Below are positions 41,740 through 51,895 of a DNA stretch of 64,000 nucleotides, in pieces (the first letter of the stretch is position 1; each line of letters opens with the position of its first letter). The position numbers and the translations under genes are program-made. A model generated the notes under the pieces. It was not told the DNA's origin. It saw only the letters and a list, made by a program, of their open reading frames with translations, and ran no database searches. Location of the stretch: assembly GCA_023078555.1 (NCBI GenBank), contig CM041201.1, forward strand, positions 999,713-1,063,712, given 5' to 3'. Origin of the DNA: Ulva prolifera (lineage: Eukaryota; Chlorophyta; Ulvophyceae; Ulvales; Ulvaceae).

Positions 41740-42238
41740 GAGGGTCACAAAGACTTGACAGCAGCTACTCGTGCGGTATATACGTGGCCGCTGCGGCGCG
41801 GGAGACGGGTGCGACGGCGGAGCGGGCGGAGGACAGGAAGCGGGACCGCTTCCGGCGGGACGTGCCTGACCATGCCGCGTTCCGGTTTGTTCCGTTTGCG
41901 GTCGAATCGTGTGGCTTCATGGGCAAGGCTGCCGTGAGGTTCGTCGGTCAGTTGGGGGATGTGGCCGCTGCCAGTGGGCGCATCTCCAAAGGCGCGTTTG
42001 TCCAGTGGGCGCTGCGGGTGTTGTCGGTGTCATTACAGCGCGGCAATGCGGATATGTATCGGAAGTCTGGGCTTGTCATCTCTCGGGAGCAAGGGTTGCG
42101 GTATGATGCGGGTCTGGAGGACGCGATCCTGCCGGATTGAGTTGTGAGTGCGGTTGTAGTGTTCGTGTGTGTGTGAGTGTATGTTGCGGTTGATTCGGAT
42201 GAGATTCGGTTTCGGCGTTTGTTTTCTCTTTTGTAATA
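41740..42238 (+). pseudogene. RT1 non-LTR retrotransposon, 5'-truncated copy with intact 3' end
   Basis: This is the reference copy for RT1. The frame from about 41,740 reads YVAAAARETGATAERAEDRK, FVPFAVESCGFMGKAAVRFV, SKGAFVQWALRVLSVSLQRG and ends AGLEDAILPD at TGA 42,138-42,140. The FVPFAVESxGxxG.A phrase and the following helix are what follows the RT domain in many algal and plant non-LTR retrotransposons. The short 3' tail (42,141-42,238) ends GATTCGGTTTCGGCGTTTGT..TTTTGTAAT. This tail is the source of at least ten dispersed copies in the window. The RT domain itself is missing, so the copy cannot move by itself. Confidence 0.82.
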
Positions 42239-43009
42239 TGGTTTCGGCTACTCGTGCGGTCGTCTGTGTCAAAGCTTTCGCAATCACTGTTTCCATCAAG
42301 CGCGCGACAGGCACGTCTTCTGAACGCTTGACGAGCATATCGAAGCCTATCAAAAACAGCAGCCTTCCAGCTCGCGACACGGCGCTCATCTGTAGCAATC
42401 TGTTGCGTCGGGCTTGGCTGCTTGGTGCTGCCATCCGAACATATGTACATGTCGGGCTCGGTGACCGCTCGACGCCGCGGCACTGAACTTGATACGCAAC
42501 CACAATGACCACCAAGCTGTCCAATTCACCCGCTTCAAAGCCCAGATAGCATCAGCTCGCCAATACCCATGTGCACGCAACAGCTCACTGCCTGGCGCTC
42601 GCTCACCGCATGCCAGCGAGAGGTGGCTGTTTTTGCCTCTGCTGATTCATTTGACCGTTGGCAATGGCGCGCAGCTGCAGCGAATTGCTGCCCTGATTTG
42701 TACGTGCATGAGTCTGTTCTTGCTATACGCTGAATCGCAGCGAGCCGCGATTCGCTTGCAATGCACAATACATCCGGATCTGAATGTTCGTTCTAGGCTA
42801 GGAACACTTTCGTGCACCTACTGATGTGACGCGTAACATGCTACGTGCATGAGAGTGCAAGCCGCATGAGCATTGGGCCACGCCATTGGCCCACGCCATT
42901 GCCCCATGCCATTGGGTGCTACATCTTGAGAGAACGGGCATGGCATAGACAAGTGGGTGCGCTTGTGGGTGTTGGGTGGGATGCTTGTGTACACCAGCTG
43001 GTGCAGTCC
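42239..43009. other. no gene recognised; interrupted RT2 upstream sequence at the right edge
   Basis: No coding block is supported. The last ~80 bp before the Copia element (CACAAGCATCCCACC on the minus strand) match the CA-rich sequence linked with RT2 copies near 48,380, so the RT2 copy at 47.1 kb continues here on the other side of the Copia insertion. Confidence 0.5.
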
Positions 43010-43556
43010 TGTGGTGAAACCAGGAGTTTTCAGGAGAATCATAAGCATGGCTCAATAGGAGACTGCTGTGTGAGGGAGCTAGAAGCTAGCATATCAAGAG
43101 GTGGTTGTACGCATGGTTGCTGTACACGTGCTCGACGCGATCCCTGAGATAAAGGGACTCAGAAAGCGGGAGCGTTTGTTGTTTTGCACATAGGTAGACA
43201 TTATGTGTCTGTGTGCTTGTTTGCATATAAGCCTTGTGTTGACTCCAGTAGGACATCTTGTCTATTGGAGTTAAACACAGGTATGGTGTCCTCTAGCTGA
43301 CATGCATGGATATGTGGTTGGTTTGTGCTTGTGGACACATAGTCTGCTGAGTTGGTATAACTCAGCATGTTGAATGCAGGCTGCATGAATCTGTGAGCAC
43401 TCTAGAGGGAGACACTCACAGCAGCTGTGTTCTTTCACAGGTATACTTCTACTTAGTGTATACCTCTGTAATCTTGTCTATTGGAGTTAAACACAGGCTG
43501 CATGAATCTGTGAGCACTCTAGAGGGAGACACTCACAGCAGCTGTGTTCTTTCACA
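43010..43556 (+). repeat. 5' LTR, 547 bp, with internal 117-bp duplication
   Basis: Compared with the 3' LTR it holds an added 43441-43557 segment: a 30-bp linker, then a second copy of ATCTTGTCTATTGGAGTTAA..CACAG joined directly to GCTGCATGAATC..TTCACAG. In the first copy these two pieces are separated by 99 bp (43281-43379) that start GTATGG and end TGCAG. Confidence 0.92.
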
Positions 43557-43583
43557 GGTTATGGGCTCATTGTGTTAAGCGCA

Positions 43584-46500
43584 ATGGAAGATCAACGAAG
43601 CAGCACTCTCCATGCCGTCCGCAAGCTGAAGCGGGGTGGGGACTACCGGTTGTGGGCTGCACAGTTCCGGGCATCCTTGACTACTATGGGAGTGGAGGGC
43701 TGGCTCACAGAGGAGCCAGACATGGCTGCACAACAGGAAGTGATGGCGGACGCGAAGGTCCGGAGCAGGATGCTGCTCTGCGTCGAAGACAGAGGTCTGG
43801 CGCGCATCATTGACCGTGCAGCCACCACCATGGCGGCGTGGCAGCAAGTGCGTGCAGAATACGAGGCGGAGCAGGAGCTTCGGCAACCGCTCTTGGTGAG
43901 CGAGCTGAATGACATTCGGCAAGGCTCATCGGAGGCATACACGCGGTATGCAGAGAGGGTGCTTGAGGTTCTTGAGAAGCTTCAAGACACCGACTTCGCG
44001 GCAGCGGATCAGCTGGCCGCGAATGCGCTCGTGCGTGGACTAAAGGAGGCTCCAGAGAGGGGGTCCCTGGTCATGATGCTTACACAGCATGTGAGCGCAG
44101 GCTTCAACCAGGTCATGAAGGAGCTGAAGGCTGCCGTCAGACTCGTGGAGAGTTCTCAGCAGAGTGCTGGGAACAGAGATGGCAAGGCGATGAACGCCGA
44201 GGGCCAGAAGAAGCGGAAAGAGACGCGGAAATGTTTCAACTGCGGGAAGGTAGGCCACATCCGGAAGGACTGTCGGCAACCGAAGGTGAAGCCTGAGGAT
44301 CGCCCGCGGCCGGCAGCAGCAATGGTTGCACAAGCTGCACATCCATCCGAGGGGATGGCAATGGCCGCCGGGGCAAGCACTGATGCTCTACTCTACGACA
44401 GCGGATCTTCTCACCACATTGTACACAATCGCAATGTGATTCGTGACATGAGACCTAGCAGCACCAAGCGAGTGGTTCTGGGAGGTGGTGAGTGCCACGA
44501 TGTCATGGGAGAAGGAGAAGTGTGGCTGGATGGAGGCCCAGCGGGCCTGGTGCTGCTGCGTTCGGTGCTATGGGTACCGAGCATGACAGTGAACCTTCTA
44601 TCAGGGTTCCTGGCAACTGAAGCAGCTCATGAGTGCACCCAGAAGGGTGACAGATGTCAGATCATGGACGCTAAAGGAGGCATCATCCTCACAGGACGGA
44701 AGCGTGGGCGTGTGTATGAAATGAACTGCGAGATGATGCCCGCAGATGCAGAGCCGGTGGGCTCAGAGACCGGTGAAGACCTGATGGCTCCTAATCTTGG
44801 AAAGCCAGACATGTATGCGGACATGCCACCACTGGAAGCTGCCAGTGATGCCGAGGACTCGGACGGTGAAGACTCCGACGACGATGCTGGTGATGACGGC
44901 AATGAAGATGCTGGCGACGATGGCGGTGGTGATGCTGGTGATGACGGCAACGCCGATGGTGGTGAAGACCCCGACAATGACGGTGATGCGGGCGCGCCAC
45001 CCGTAGAAGAGATACCAGCACACAGGTACCCCAGACGGGAGCGGCGTGCACCTGATGCATTTCAACCCCATGCGTATGCGTACGCTGCGGACGGGCTGAC
45101 AGATGAACCGAAGACGACTGCGGAGGCGCTTGGCCGACCTGATGCGGAGCTCTGGCGTGCATCCATGGAGGCAGAGTGGGCATCCATCATTGAGAAGGGG
45201 GTTCTGGACCTCGTGACTGAAGTACCAATGGGAAAGAGGGTTCTGCCGATGAAACCAGTCTACAAAATCAAGCGCGATGCGTTTGGAGCAGTTGACAAGT
45301 ACAAGACCCGGCTAGTGGTGCTGGGGTGCTTGCAGCGCAAGGGCATGGACTTCGAAGAAGTTTTTGCTCCCACTGCTCAGCAAGCGACATTTCGAGTCAT
45401 GCTCGCACACGCTGCGGAGCATGATTTTGAGCTGCATCAGTTTGATGTGGCAACAGCTTTCCTGAATGGGGAGCTTGACCCGACCGACGAGGTGTACGTT
45501 CGGATGCCGGAGGCATTCGGCGGCCGCACATACAGACTGCGGAAAGCTCTGTATGGGCTGAAGCAGGCTGCGCGTGCCTGGCACGCCAAGCTGCTAAGCG
45601 AGCTCACCCGTCTCGGATTCACTGCATCGGAGTCGGACCCATGCATGTTCTACAAAGGTGAAGGGCAGCGGCGAGTCTACATTCTGATCTACGTGGACGA
45701 CGGTATAATCATCGGCAGGAAGCAGATATCTGCATATGGTTCAGGCAGCCTTGGCGGCAATCGCCGGCGCGTTTGAGATCAAGGACATCGGAAAGGTCAC
45801 CTACTTCCTGGGTCTGTAGCTTCGGAGGGACCGTGAGCTAGGGCAGATCTGGTTGGGTCAGCCGAAGTATGCCCGTGATGTGCTGGAGCGTTTCGGCATG
45901 TCTGACAGCAAAGCGGTCACCACACCGCTGGAGGCAAACACACATCTGGGGCGACATGAAGGCACTCCTCTCGGTGATGAGACTCCATACGCTGAGCTTG
46001 TTGGGTCCTTGCTGTATCTGACTGTGAACACTCGGCCTGATCTTGCATATGCATGTGGTGTACTGAGTCGTTTTGTGGCAACTGCAACTGATGTGCATTG
46101 GAAAGCTGCCAAGCGTGTGCTGCGGTACATTGCTGGTACGCTTGATAGGGGCATTGTGTATCAGCGTGGTATGCCCGCTGTAGAGGCATACACAGATGCT
46201 GATTACGCTGGTGAGCCTGACTCTAGAAAGAGCACCTCAGGTGCAGTTGTACTCATGCATGGTGGTGCTGTTGTCTGGAAACCCAAGTTGCAGACTGTGG
46301 TAGCTTGCTCAACATGTGAGGCTGAGTATATGGCAGCAGCTGCAGCGGTGAAGGAGGTGTTGTGGGTTCGCAAGCTCATGGCTGAGCTGAGTGGGCAGAT
46401 GCAGCGTATTCGACTGTATGGGGACAACCAGTCCGCCCTTGATTTGATGAAGCAGCATACTCCAGGAGCAGCTGGTAGGACAAAGCACATAGACATTGCG

Positions 46501-46665
46501 TTTCATTTTGTCCGCCACCGTGTGATGCAAGGAGACATTGAAGCAGTGTTTGTCAAGACAGAGGAGATGAAGGCTGACATCCTCACCAAGGCGCTTCCAG
46601 GCCCGAAGCAGGAGGCTGGAGCAAAGGCGCTGGGAATGCAGATCTCTCAGATTGAATCAGTCTGA
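43584..46665 (+). pseudogene. Copia gag-pol, integrase deleted, frameshift and stop in RT
   Basis: From ATG 43,584: gag (GGDYRLWAAQFRASL), CCHC knuckle CFNCGKVGHIRKDC at 44,230-44,275, aspartic protease start YDSGSSHHIVHN at about 44,392. Then, straight after the GRKRGRVYEM segment where the HHCC zinc site and the DDE integrase core should follow, comes an acidic repeat (DDAGDDGNEDAGDD) and YPRRERRAPDAF, which normally lies after integrase. So about 1 kb is missing. RT follows: VDKYKTRLVVLGCLQRKGMD, FDVATAFLNGEL, LYGLKQAARAWH and YVDDGIIIG at 45,690. Near 45,712-45,735 the frame shifts by one, and a TAG occurs at 45,817 where a sense codon is expected (FLGL-stop-LRRD). RNase H then follows intact (YTDADYAGEPDSRKSTSG, CEAEYMAAAAAVKEVLW, LYGDNQSALDL) to 46,665. 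It cannot make a working polyprotein; recent movement must have been helped in trans. Confidence 0.9.
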
Positions 46666-46679
46666 TGATTCAGGGGGGC

Positions 46680-47109
46680 TGTGGTGAAACCAGGAGTTTT
46701 CAGGAGAATCATAAGCATGGCTCAATAGGAGACTGCTGTGTGAGGGAGCTAGAAGCTAGCATATCAAGAGGTGGTTGTACGCATGGTTGCTGTACACGTG
46801 CTCGACGCGATCCCTGAGATAAAGGGACTCAGAAAGCGGGAGCGTTTGTTGTTTTGCACATAGGTAGACATTATGTGTCTGTGTGCTTGTTTGCATATAA
46901 GCCTTGTGTTGACTCCAGTAGGACATCTTGTCTATTGGAGTTAAACACAGGTATGGTGTCCTCTAGCTGACATGCATGGATATGTGGTTGGTTTGTGCTT
47001 GTGGACACATAGTCTGCTGAGTTGGTATAACTCAGCATGTTGAATGCAGGCTGCATGAATCTGTGAGCACTCTAGAGGGAGACACTCACAGCAGCTGTGT
47101 TCTTTCACA
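46680..47109 (+). repeat. 3' LTR, 430 bp
   Basis: Same sequence as 43010-43439 by eye, without the 117-bp addition. Confidence 0.95.
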
Positions 47110-47114
47110 AGTCC

Positions 47115-47622
47115 CCTCGACGGAGGGCTGCTGGGGGCGGCCTGCCAGCGGGGGGGCGCGTGGGTGGAGCCCCTCGAGCTCAAGGACGGTAGCGTCGTCG
47201 ATCTCCATCATCTTGAGGGCGTCAAGGCTGCGTGCGCCCTTGCCCACGTTGCCGAGGCGGCAGCTGCGGTCTATCCGGTCCGCCAGGGCAGCGTCCTCAA
47301 CGACCTGCGTGGGGGTGCGGCCTGGGTCTAGGCCCGTCGCCTCCCCCAGCGTCATTGCCCGGCGCGTGCGTGTTTTTAGCTCGCGCACACGCGCGATGAT
47401 CCTGCGGCTGCGGCCTTCGCTGGCCCTGTCATCTGCCAGGACATCGACCGGCAGATTGATGAGGCGGCCCACGGCCTTGACGATGCTGGGAGGGTAGTCT
47501 CGTTCCGTCGCATCGATGATCGCTGCACCCGCGTCAGCCACAGCCCCTGCCCAGGCCTCCCTGCCATGGAAGGCGACCGTCTGGTGGATGCGGGGAACCG
47601 GGCCCGAGGTGTGTTTGTGGGT
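47115..47622 (-). pseudogene. RT2 non-LTR retrotransposon, N-terminal part of the polyprotein
   Basis: Minus-strand frame (toward the Copia element): VPRIHQTVAFHGREAWAGAV, LINLPVDVLADDRASEGRSR, then VEDAALADRIDRSCRLGNVG, ARSLDALKMMEIDDATVLEL and GLHPRAPP. The GNVGKAARxLxxxxxxDxxxLxxLxxLHP arrangement is typical of the region just before the RT domain in algal and trypanosome-type non-LTR elements. The copy is interrupted by the Copia insertion at 47,114/43,005 and has no RT domain beyond. A long minus frame over 47,086-48,747 runs through this and unrelated tail DNA and is not one protein. Confidence 0.65.
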
Positions 47623-47632
47623 GTGTGCATGT

Positions 47633-47860
47633 GTAACACAAGGACAAAGCAAGCAAGGCACTGGCAGCTGGCCTAGGTAGCACCCCGAGCAGCAACCAGG
47701 GCAACCGCACACTACGCAACAAGCCAACACACCCATGCACCACCAGCACTCGCGCCGGCCACATGGCTGCAGCCACACAGCCACACACACGACCACACAC
47801 ACCCACCAACACACACGGCGTGTGCTGCCTCTGCCGCATGCCCCAACCCCCGAACACAGC
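47633..47860 (-). repeat. RT2 3'-tail copy
   Basis: Plus strand: ACACAAGGACAAAGCAAGCA then AGGTAGCACCCCGAGCAGCA, CACACTACGCAACAAGCC and CA-rich repeats. In tail-to-head arrangement with the RT2 N-terminal part to its left. Confidence 0.8.
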
Positions 47861-48360
47861 GCGCCTCGGGCGTGCTCCGTTCCGGGTGGGTCCGCGGATG
47901 GGGGCGCCCCCGTGTGTGTTGTTCCGGCGCCCGGGGCTGGACTGGTCGGGGCATTGGGGCGGGGGTCCTGGGGGCCCCCGGCGGCTTCCGTGTGGGGCAG
48001 GCGCCGGCCAGGCCGCTGCATGGGGCTGCCGCTGCCGCGCGGGCGGCGGGGTCGTGTAGCGTAGTGGCGTGTGGGTGTGTGAGTTGGGGGTTGGGTACCC
48101 AGTCTGGGCCGCGTGCGGGTGCGTGGATGTGTGGGTCGGGGGTCAGTGTGTCGGTGCGTTTGGGGGTGGGTGCGTGTGGAGGTGCGTGTGGGGGTTGGTT
48201 CGCGTGGTAGTGTGTGGGAGTGTGGGGGTGTGTGGGTGCTTCTTGTGCCTTGGCGTTGGCTGTTGCTCTCCTGCTGCGTGCACGTGCGCATTGCGTTTCT
48301 TGTGCTCTCCCTTTTGGTCCTGGCGGTGCTACCGGCCCCTCCGGCTTTTTCCTTTGTAAC
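47861..48360. other. GT-rich RT2-derived sequence, no gene
   Basis: 48,060-48,360 is GT-rich and ends CCTCCGGCTTTTTCCTTTGT AAC, a variant RT2 tail in plus orientation, inverted relative to the preceding tail. 47,861-48,060 is GC-rich with no recognised coding sequence. Confidence 0.55.
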
Positions 48361-49692
48361 ACACACCCACAAACACACACAAGCATCCCACCCAACACCC
48401 ACAAGCACACCCACACGCTCACCCCCACCCGCACCCCGCCCACCAGCCAGGCGCAAGAGCCCCGAAAGAAAGGACACGCAGCCCAGGCAGCCGAGCAAAG
48501 AAACAGCGAAACTCCTACAACAACCCCTGCCCCAGGGAGGCCCCCGCCTCCCCCAGCACAACCCACCCCGCCCAGCCCCTGCACACCACCCCGCCCACCC
48601 GCAAACCGATACCTTCAACCCCTCCAGACCAGCCTTCCCACACCACCCGGCTGCGTCCCAATGGCGGGCCACACGCAAGCGCACGGGGAGGAAGCGCGGC
48701 ACGCCAGGGCCGCCACTCCGACGAAGCGGACCAGGCCGCGAGCGCACGCAGCGACGAACGCCTATCAGGCAGCCCGGGCGGGCGCGCAGCGCCGCTCAGG
48801 CCGGGTGGCCTGTGAGCGGCGTGATGTCATCGGACGGGACAGCCAGCCCCGTCAAACCTGCCTTGCCCGCATGGTGTGCCATCAGCATGGCAGCAGCGTG
48901 CACCTGCCGAGCCACCGCGCGGCACAGCGTCGCGGAGAGGTCGCGCTCCGCATTCTCCAAGAACAGCCGCCAGGAGGCTGTGCCCGAACCTGCAGCAACG
49001 TCAGCAAGCCGGTTCAGGAAGGCGAATGCGGCCAGGCCGATCCTGCCGTACATCTCGTGAGAGAGCGGCACCGGTGCCAGGGTGAATGCGCCGGAGCCCG
49101 CCCGGCTATATTTGTCGCGCTTGCGCTGGTCGGACTTCGCCGCGGCGGCGCCGTCACAGGTTGCCGCTGAGCGGACATTGGAGCCGGCCAGCGAGTGAGA
49201 CACGCACACGTCGCCGATCACCGGCGAGCCCGGGAAGAACGTGTGTGTGCATGTCTGGTCGTGTGTGTGGCTGTGCACATGTGCACCACGTGGCTGTGGC
49301 CGGCGCAGATGCTTGTGGTGCGTGGGTGTGTTGGTGTGTGCTGCGTGTGGCTTGTTGCGTGGTGTGCAGTTCCCCTGGTTACTGCTCGCGGTGCTGTAGC
49401 TACACCTATAGGTGTACCTGCCTTGCTTGCTTTGTCCTTGTAACATACACAGCAAATGATCCTCATGGGGGTTGCAATTGGTGGCCTGGCTGTCCATCAG
49501 CATCGTCAGTCCGAGCCCGCCATGCCGGACGGGGGAAATCAGGCGATAAGACAGCCGCCGCGTCTCAACGTCAGTGGCCGAGTTGTCAGACGCGGCAGCA
49601 GCCTCTGCAACCTGAAAGTTAACGTTGCAGTCAGCTAAATAATCGGAATGACTATTTTGGGGACTGTTACGGAGGTGCAATACACCACACAT
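48361..49692 (-). pseudogene. RT2 non-LTR retrotransposon, C-terminal coding part and 3' UTR
   Basis: Minus strand, from 49,640: ATDVETRRLSYRLISPVRHG GLGL (the RLPVRxGGLGL phrase after RT), then, past an insertion, AATCDGAAAAKSDQRKRDKY, FTLAPVPLSHEMYGRIGLAA, FLNRLADVAAGSGTASWRLF, and a final PSDDITPLTGHPA before the stop at about 48,796. The stop and the ~430 bp beyond (48,795-48,361) match 63,385-63,870 in the other orientation, which defines the RT2 3' UTR. The coding part is interrupted by an inverted RT2 tail (49,227-49,452). Confidence 0.78.
49227..49452 (+). repeat. RT2 3'-tail inserted in inverted orientation in an RT2 copy
   Basis: Plus strand GT-rich part, then TTGCGTGGTGTGCAGTTCCC..TGCTTGCTTTGTCCTTGTAA C ends at 49,442. 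The sequences on either side resume the minus-strand RT2 reading frame (HEDHLLC on one side, GSPVIGDVCVSHSLAG on the other). A 5'-truncated self-insertion. Confidence 0.75.
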
Positions 49693-49869
49693 GGATCACA
49701 CCAGCCCAAAAAAATTCACATGCAACTCCTACAAGAGCCAGAAAAGCCACTGAGCTGATCATGACGGACCTGGGGGGTGGCAACTTGAAGGTGGTCTGCC
49801 CTGCACCCCGTCTGATCAGCTACACTGAAGTTGATCATGAACAGGCCAAATTGGCTCGCAAACCGGGGC

Positions 49870-50050
49870 TAGCACTCAGTAGGCTCGTGCACCATGGGCG
49901 CATCTCCAAAGGCGCGATTGCCCAGTGGGCGCTGCGGGTGCTGTCGGTGTCGTTGCAGAGAGGCATTGCGGAGATGTATCGGAAGTCGGGGCTTGTCATC
50001 TCTCGTGAGCAGGGGTTGCGGTATGATCGATCGCATCGATGCGGGCCTGG
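49870..50050 (+). pseudogene. RT1 C-terminal coding fragment
   Basis: GRISKGAIAQWALRVLSVSL, then QRGIAEMYRKSGLVISREQG and LRYDRS, the same segment as at 41,990-42,110 with about ten changes. Starts abruptly; followed after about 100 bp by an RT1 tail in the opposite orientation. Confidence 0.82.
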
Positions 50051-50150
50051 ATCCACATGCATTGTCTAGTCAATCGTGACCGTTACCGCGATTTGATCGC
50101 TGCAGCAGGCAGCTGCAGCAGGCATGCATGCCATATTGTTTACAAAATTT

Positions 50151-50222
50151 TAAGAGTAAATCTTAAGAGTGAACGGGAGAAAACAAACACCGAAACCGAA
50201 TCTCATCCGAATCAACAGCAGG
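50151..50222 (-). repeat. RT1 3'-tail copy
   Basis: Plus strand: TTAAGAGTGAACGGGAGAAA, ACACCGAAACCGAATCTCAT, CCGAATCAACAGCA. 5'-truncated. Confidence 0.82.
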
Positions 50223-50522
50223 CATGGGTTGCTCACGGGCCCCCGGGAGAAACATGCGCGCACGCGTACGTGGCGGACACCGGCCGGCGCGGTGTCCCGC
50301 ACAGCTGCTCGGAGCACATGCTCGGAGCACCTCGCAGCGATTAAACAGCTTGGGGTTGCCGGTATTCGCAAACGCCCGTATGATGCATTGCAGGCTATAA
50401 TTGCAGTCGAAATCGAGCTGCCATTCGTCAAGATCTAGACACCGTGCAGCGCTGTGCAGGCCACGTGCACTGCAACAAAGACACAGCGCAGCAGCTCTGA
50501 TTTCTCACTAAACTGTTTCGTA

Positions 50523-50562
50523 ATGTGTTTACAAAAGCGTGAACGGGAGAATACTCTTTTGT
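50523..50562 (-). repeat. RT1 3'-tail scrap
   Basis: GTGTTTACAAAAGCGTGAAC GGGAGAATACTC: only the last ~35 bp of the family. Confidence 0.65.
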
Positions 50563-50853
50563 AATGGTTTCCCACCACATGTGCAGGCTCTATAGATCAG
50601 ATCTGCTCAGGCAACATCGCGATCGCGAGGATCCACAGCGGTGCACCGCGGTGTGCAACGGTCGTGCTGACACATATATGTCGACGAAGCAGAGAGAGTG
50701 CAGTTGTGAATGAATGCTGACTGGGAGCTGTGTTCGTCTGCGCTTATGTACATGTGCAGTCTACATGTGCTCCTCTGCCAGTGCAACAACCACCGAAACT
50801 CTTCATCCGTTTGTGCTTTTGTAATTAATGCAGCTGCAGACTCTACCTACCTG

Positions 50854-51005
50854 TTTACAAAAGAGTGAACGGGAGAAAACAAACACTGAAACCGAATCTC
50901 ATCAACATCAACATCAACACACACGAACACACACACGAACACAACAACCACACTCACAACTCAGTCCGGCAGGATCGCGTCCTCCAGGCCCGCATCACCT
51001 ACCTC
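50854..51005 (-). repeat. RT1 3' end with last codons
   Basis: Plus strand: TTTACAAAAGAGTGAACGGG, CTGAAACCGAATCTCATCAA, CTCACAACTCAGTCCGGCAG then GATCGCGTCCTCCAGGCCCG. The last part is the reverse complement of the codons for AGLEDAILPD plus stop of RT1. Confidence 0.85.
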
Positions 51006-51089
51006 GGTTCATGGCTCACAGATAATGTATGGACAATGTGCTACCATACATATATAGATACCATAGTGTCTCCCCAAAGCTACAGCACA

Positions 51090-51700
51090 CGCAGGGGAAA
51101 CCGGTGCTGCAGCACCGGTTTCCTGCGCCAGGGCGCCGCGGCGACAAGCGACGACGGTTACGACCAGGCCGGCGCGCGGCAGCTGGCGCAGCGGCGGCGC
51201 TTGGATCCGCAGGCCGACGAGAGGTCACCGGCCCGAACGGCGGGCTGTCCAAGGTGTCCCCGCTGCACGGTGCAGCGGGCCCGGGGCACCGCTGCATGGG
51301 GCCGCGGGGACACCTGGGACGCGCCGGATGGCCAGTGGGCGGCTGAAGGACATCGGACAGGACGCACGGTCAAAACTGCCCTGCCATCATGGCATGCCAT
51401 CAATCAGCGGGGCAGCAGCGTCAACCTTGGTGCGTGCACGTGCGTGTGATACAAGGACAAAGTTGAAGAGGCCGGGTGCGAGTGTGTCACAAGCTTAAGG
51501 ACAAAGGCAGCAAGGCGGGCAGCACGGCGAAAGAAGCAAGCAGACGAAGCAAACACGCAGACACCCACGCACGCAACACCCACCACGCCCAGAAAACCCT
51601 TCACGCGCGCAGCACACGACACAGATCCGCAGACCGCCAAGCACATACCCACACCCGCACGCACACGAGTGTGACGCATGGAGAGTGTCGCTGTGTATGA
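51090..51700 (-). pseudogene. diverged RT2 3' region with two nested tails
   Basis: 51,320-51,430 matches, with many changes, the RT2 coding end at 48,800-48,900 (minus). Tail words ACAAGGACAAAG occur at 51,452 and again at 51,492 (GGACAAAGGCAGCAAGGCGG), followed by CA-rich sequence to about 51,670. Probably two insertions at nearly the same spot. Confidence 0.55.
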
Positions 51701-51895
51701 TACAAGGACGAAGTAGGCGTGGCATATGCATGTTACAGCAGATCTGGACTGAAAAAGAGGAGTATTCGCAGGTGGACGCTAGCAACAGCAGCCTGCAACA
51801 GCAGCCTTCGGTTCTGATAATACGTGTGGCCCTAGGCCTGGCGGCAGGGCTTCGTACAGGCGATGATGCTTAAAGCTTCTCTTGCCACGTTCGTG

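Larger units (their letters stand above)
43010..47109 (+). mobile_element. Copia LTR retrotransposon, young, with 5-bp target duplication AGTCC
   Basis: 5' LTR 43010-43556 and 3' LTR 46680-47109, both beginning TGTGGTGAAACC and ending TTTCACA. AGTCC is present at 43005-43009 and 47110-47114, the expected 5-bp target duplication. Primer site GGTTATGGGCTC (43557-43568) matches the half-tRNA initiator-Met type, and the polypurine tract GGGGGGC lies directly before the 3' LTR. TATA-like CATATAA at 43,224. Apart from a 117-bp extra piece in the 5' LTR, the two LTRs look identical over 430 bp by eye, so the insertion is recent. It is inserted in an RT2 retrotransposon (minus strand). Confidence 0.93.

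Noticed and set aside
47086..48747. 553-codon minus-strand frame
   Set aside because: Mixes RT2 coding sequence with untranslated tail DNA of another insertion; not one protein.
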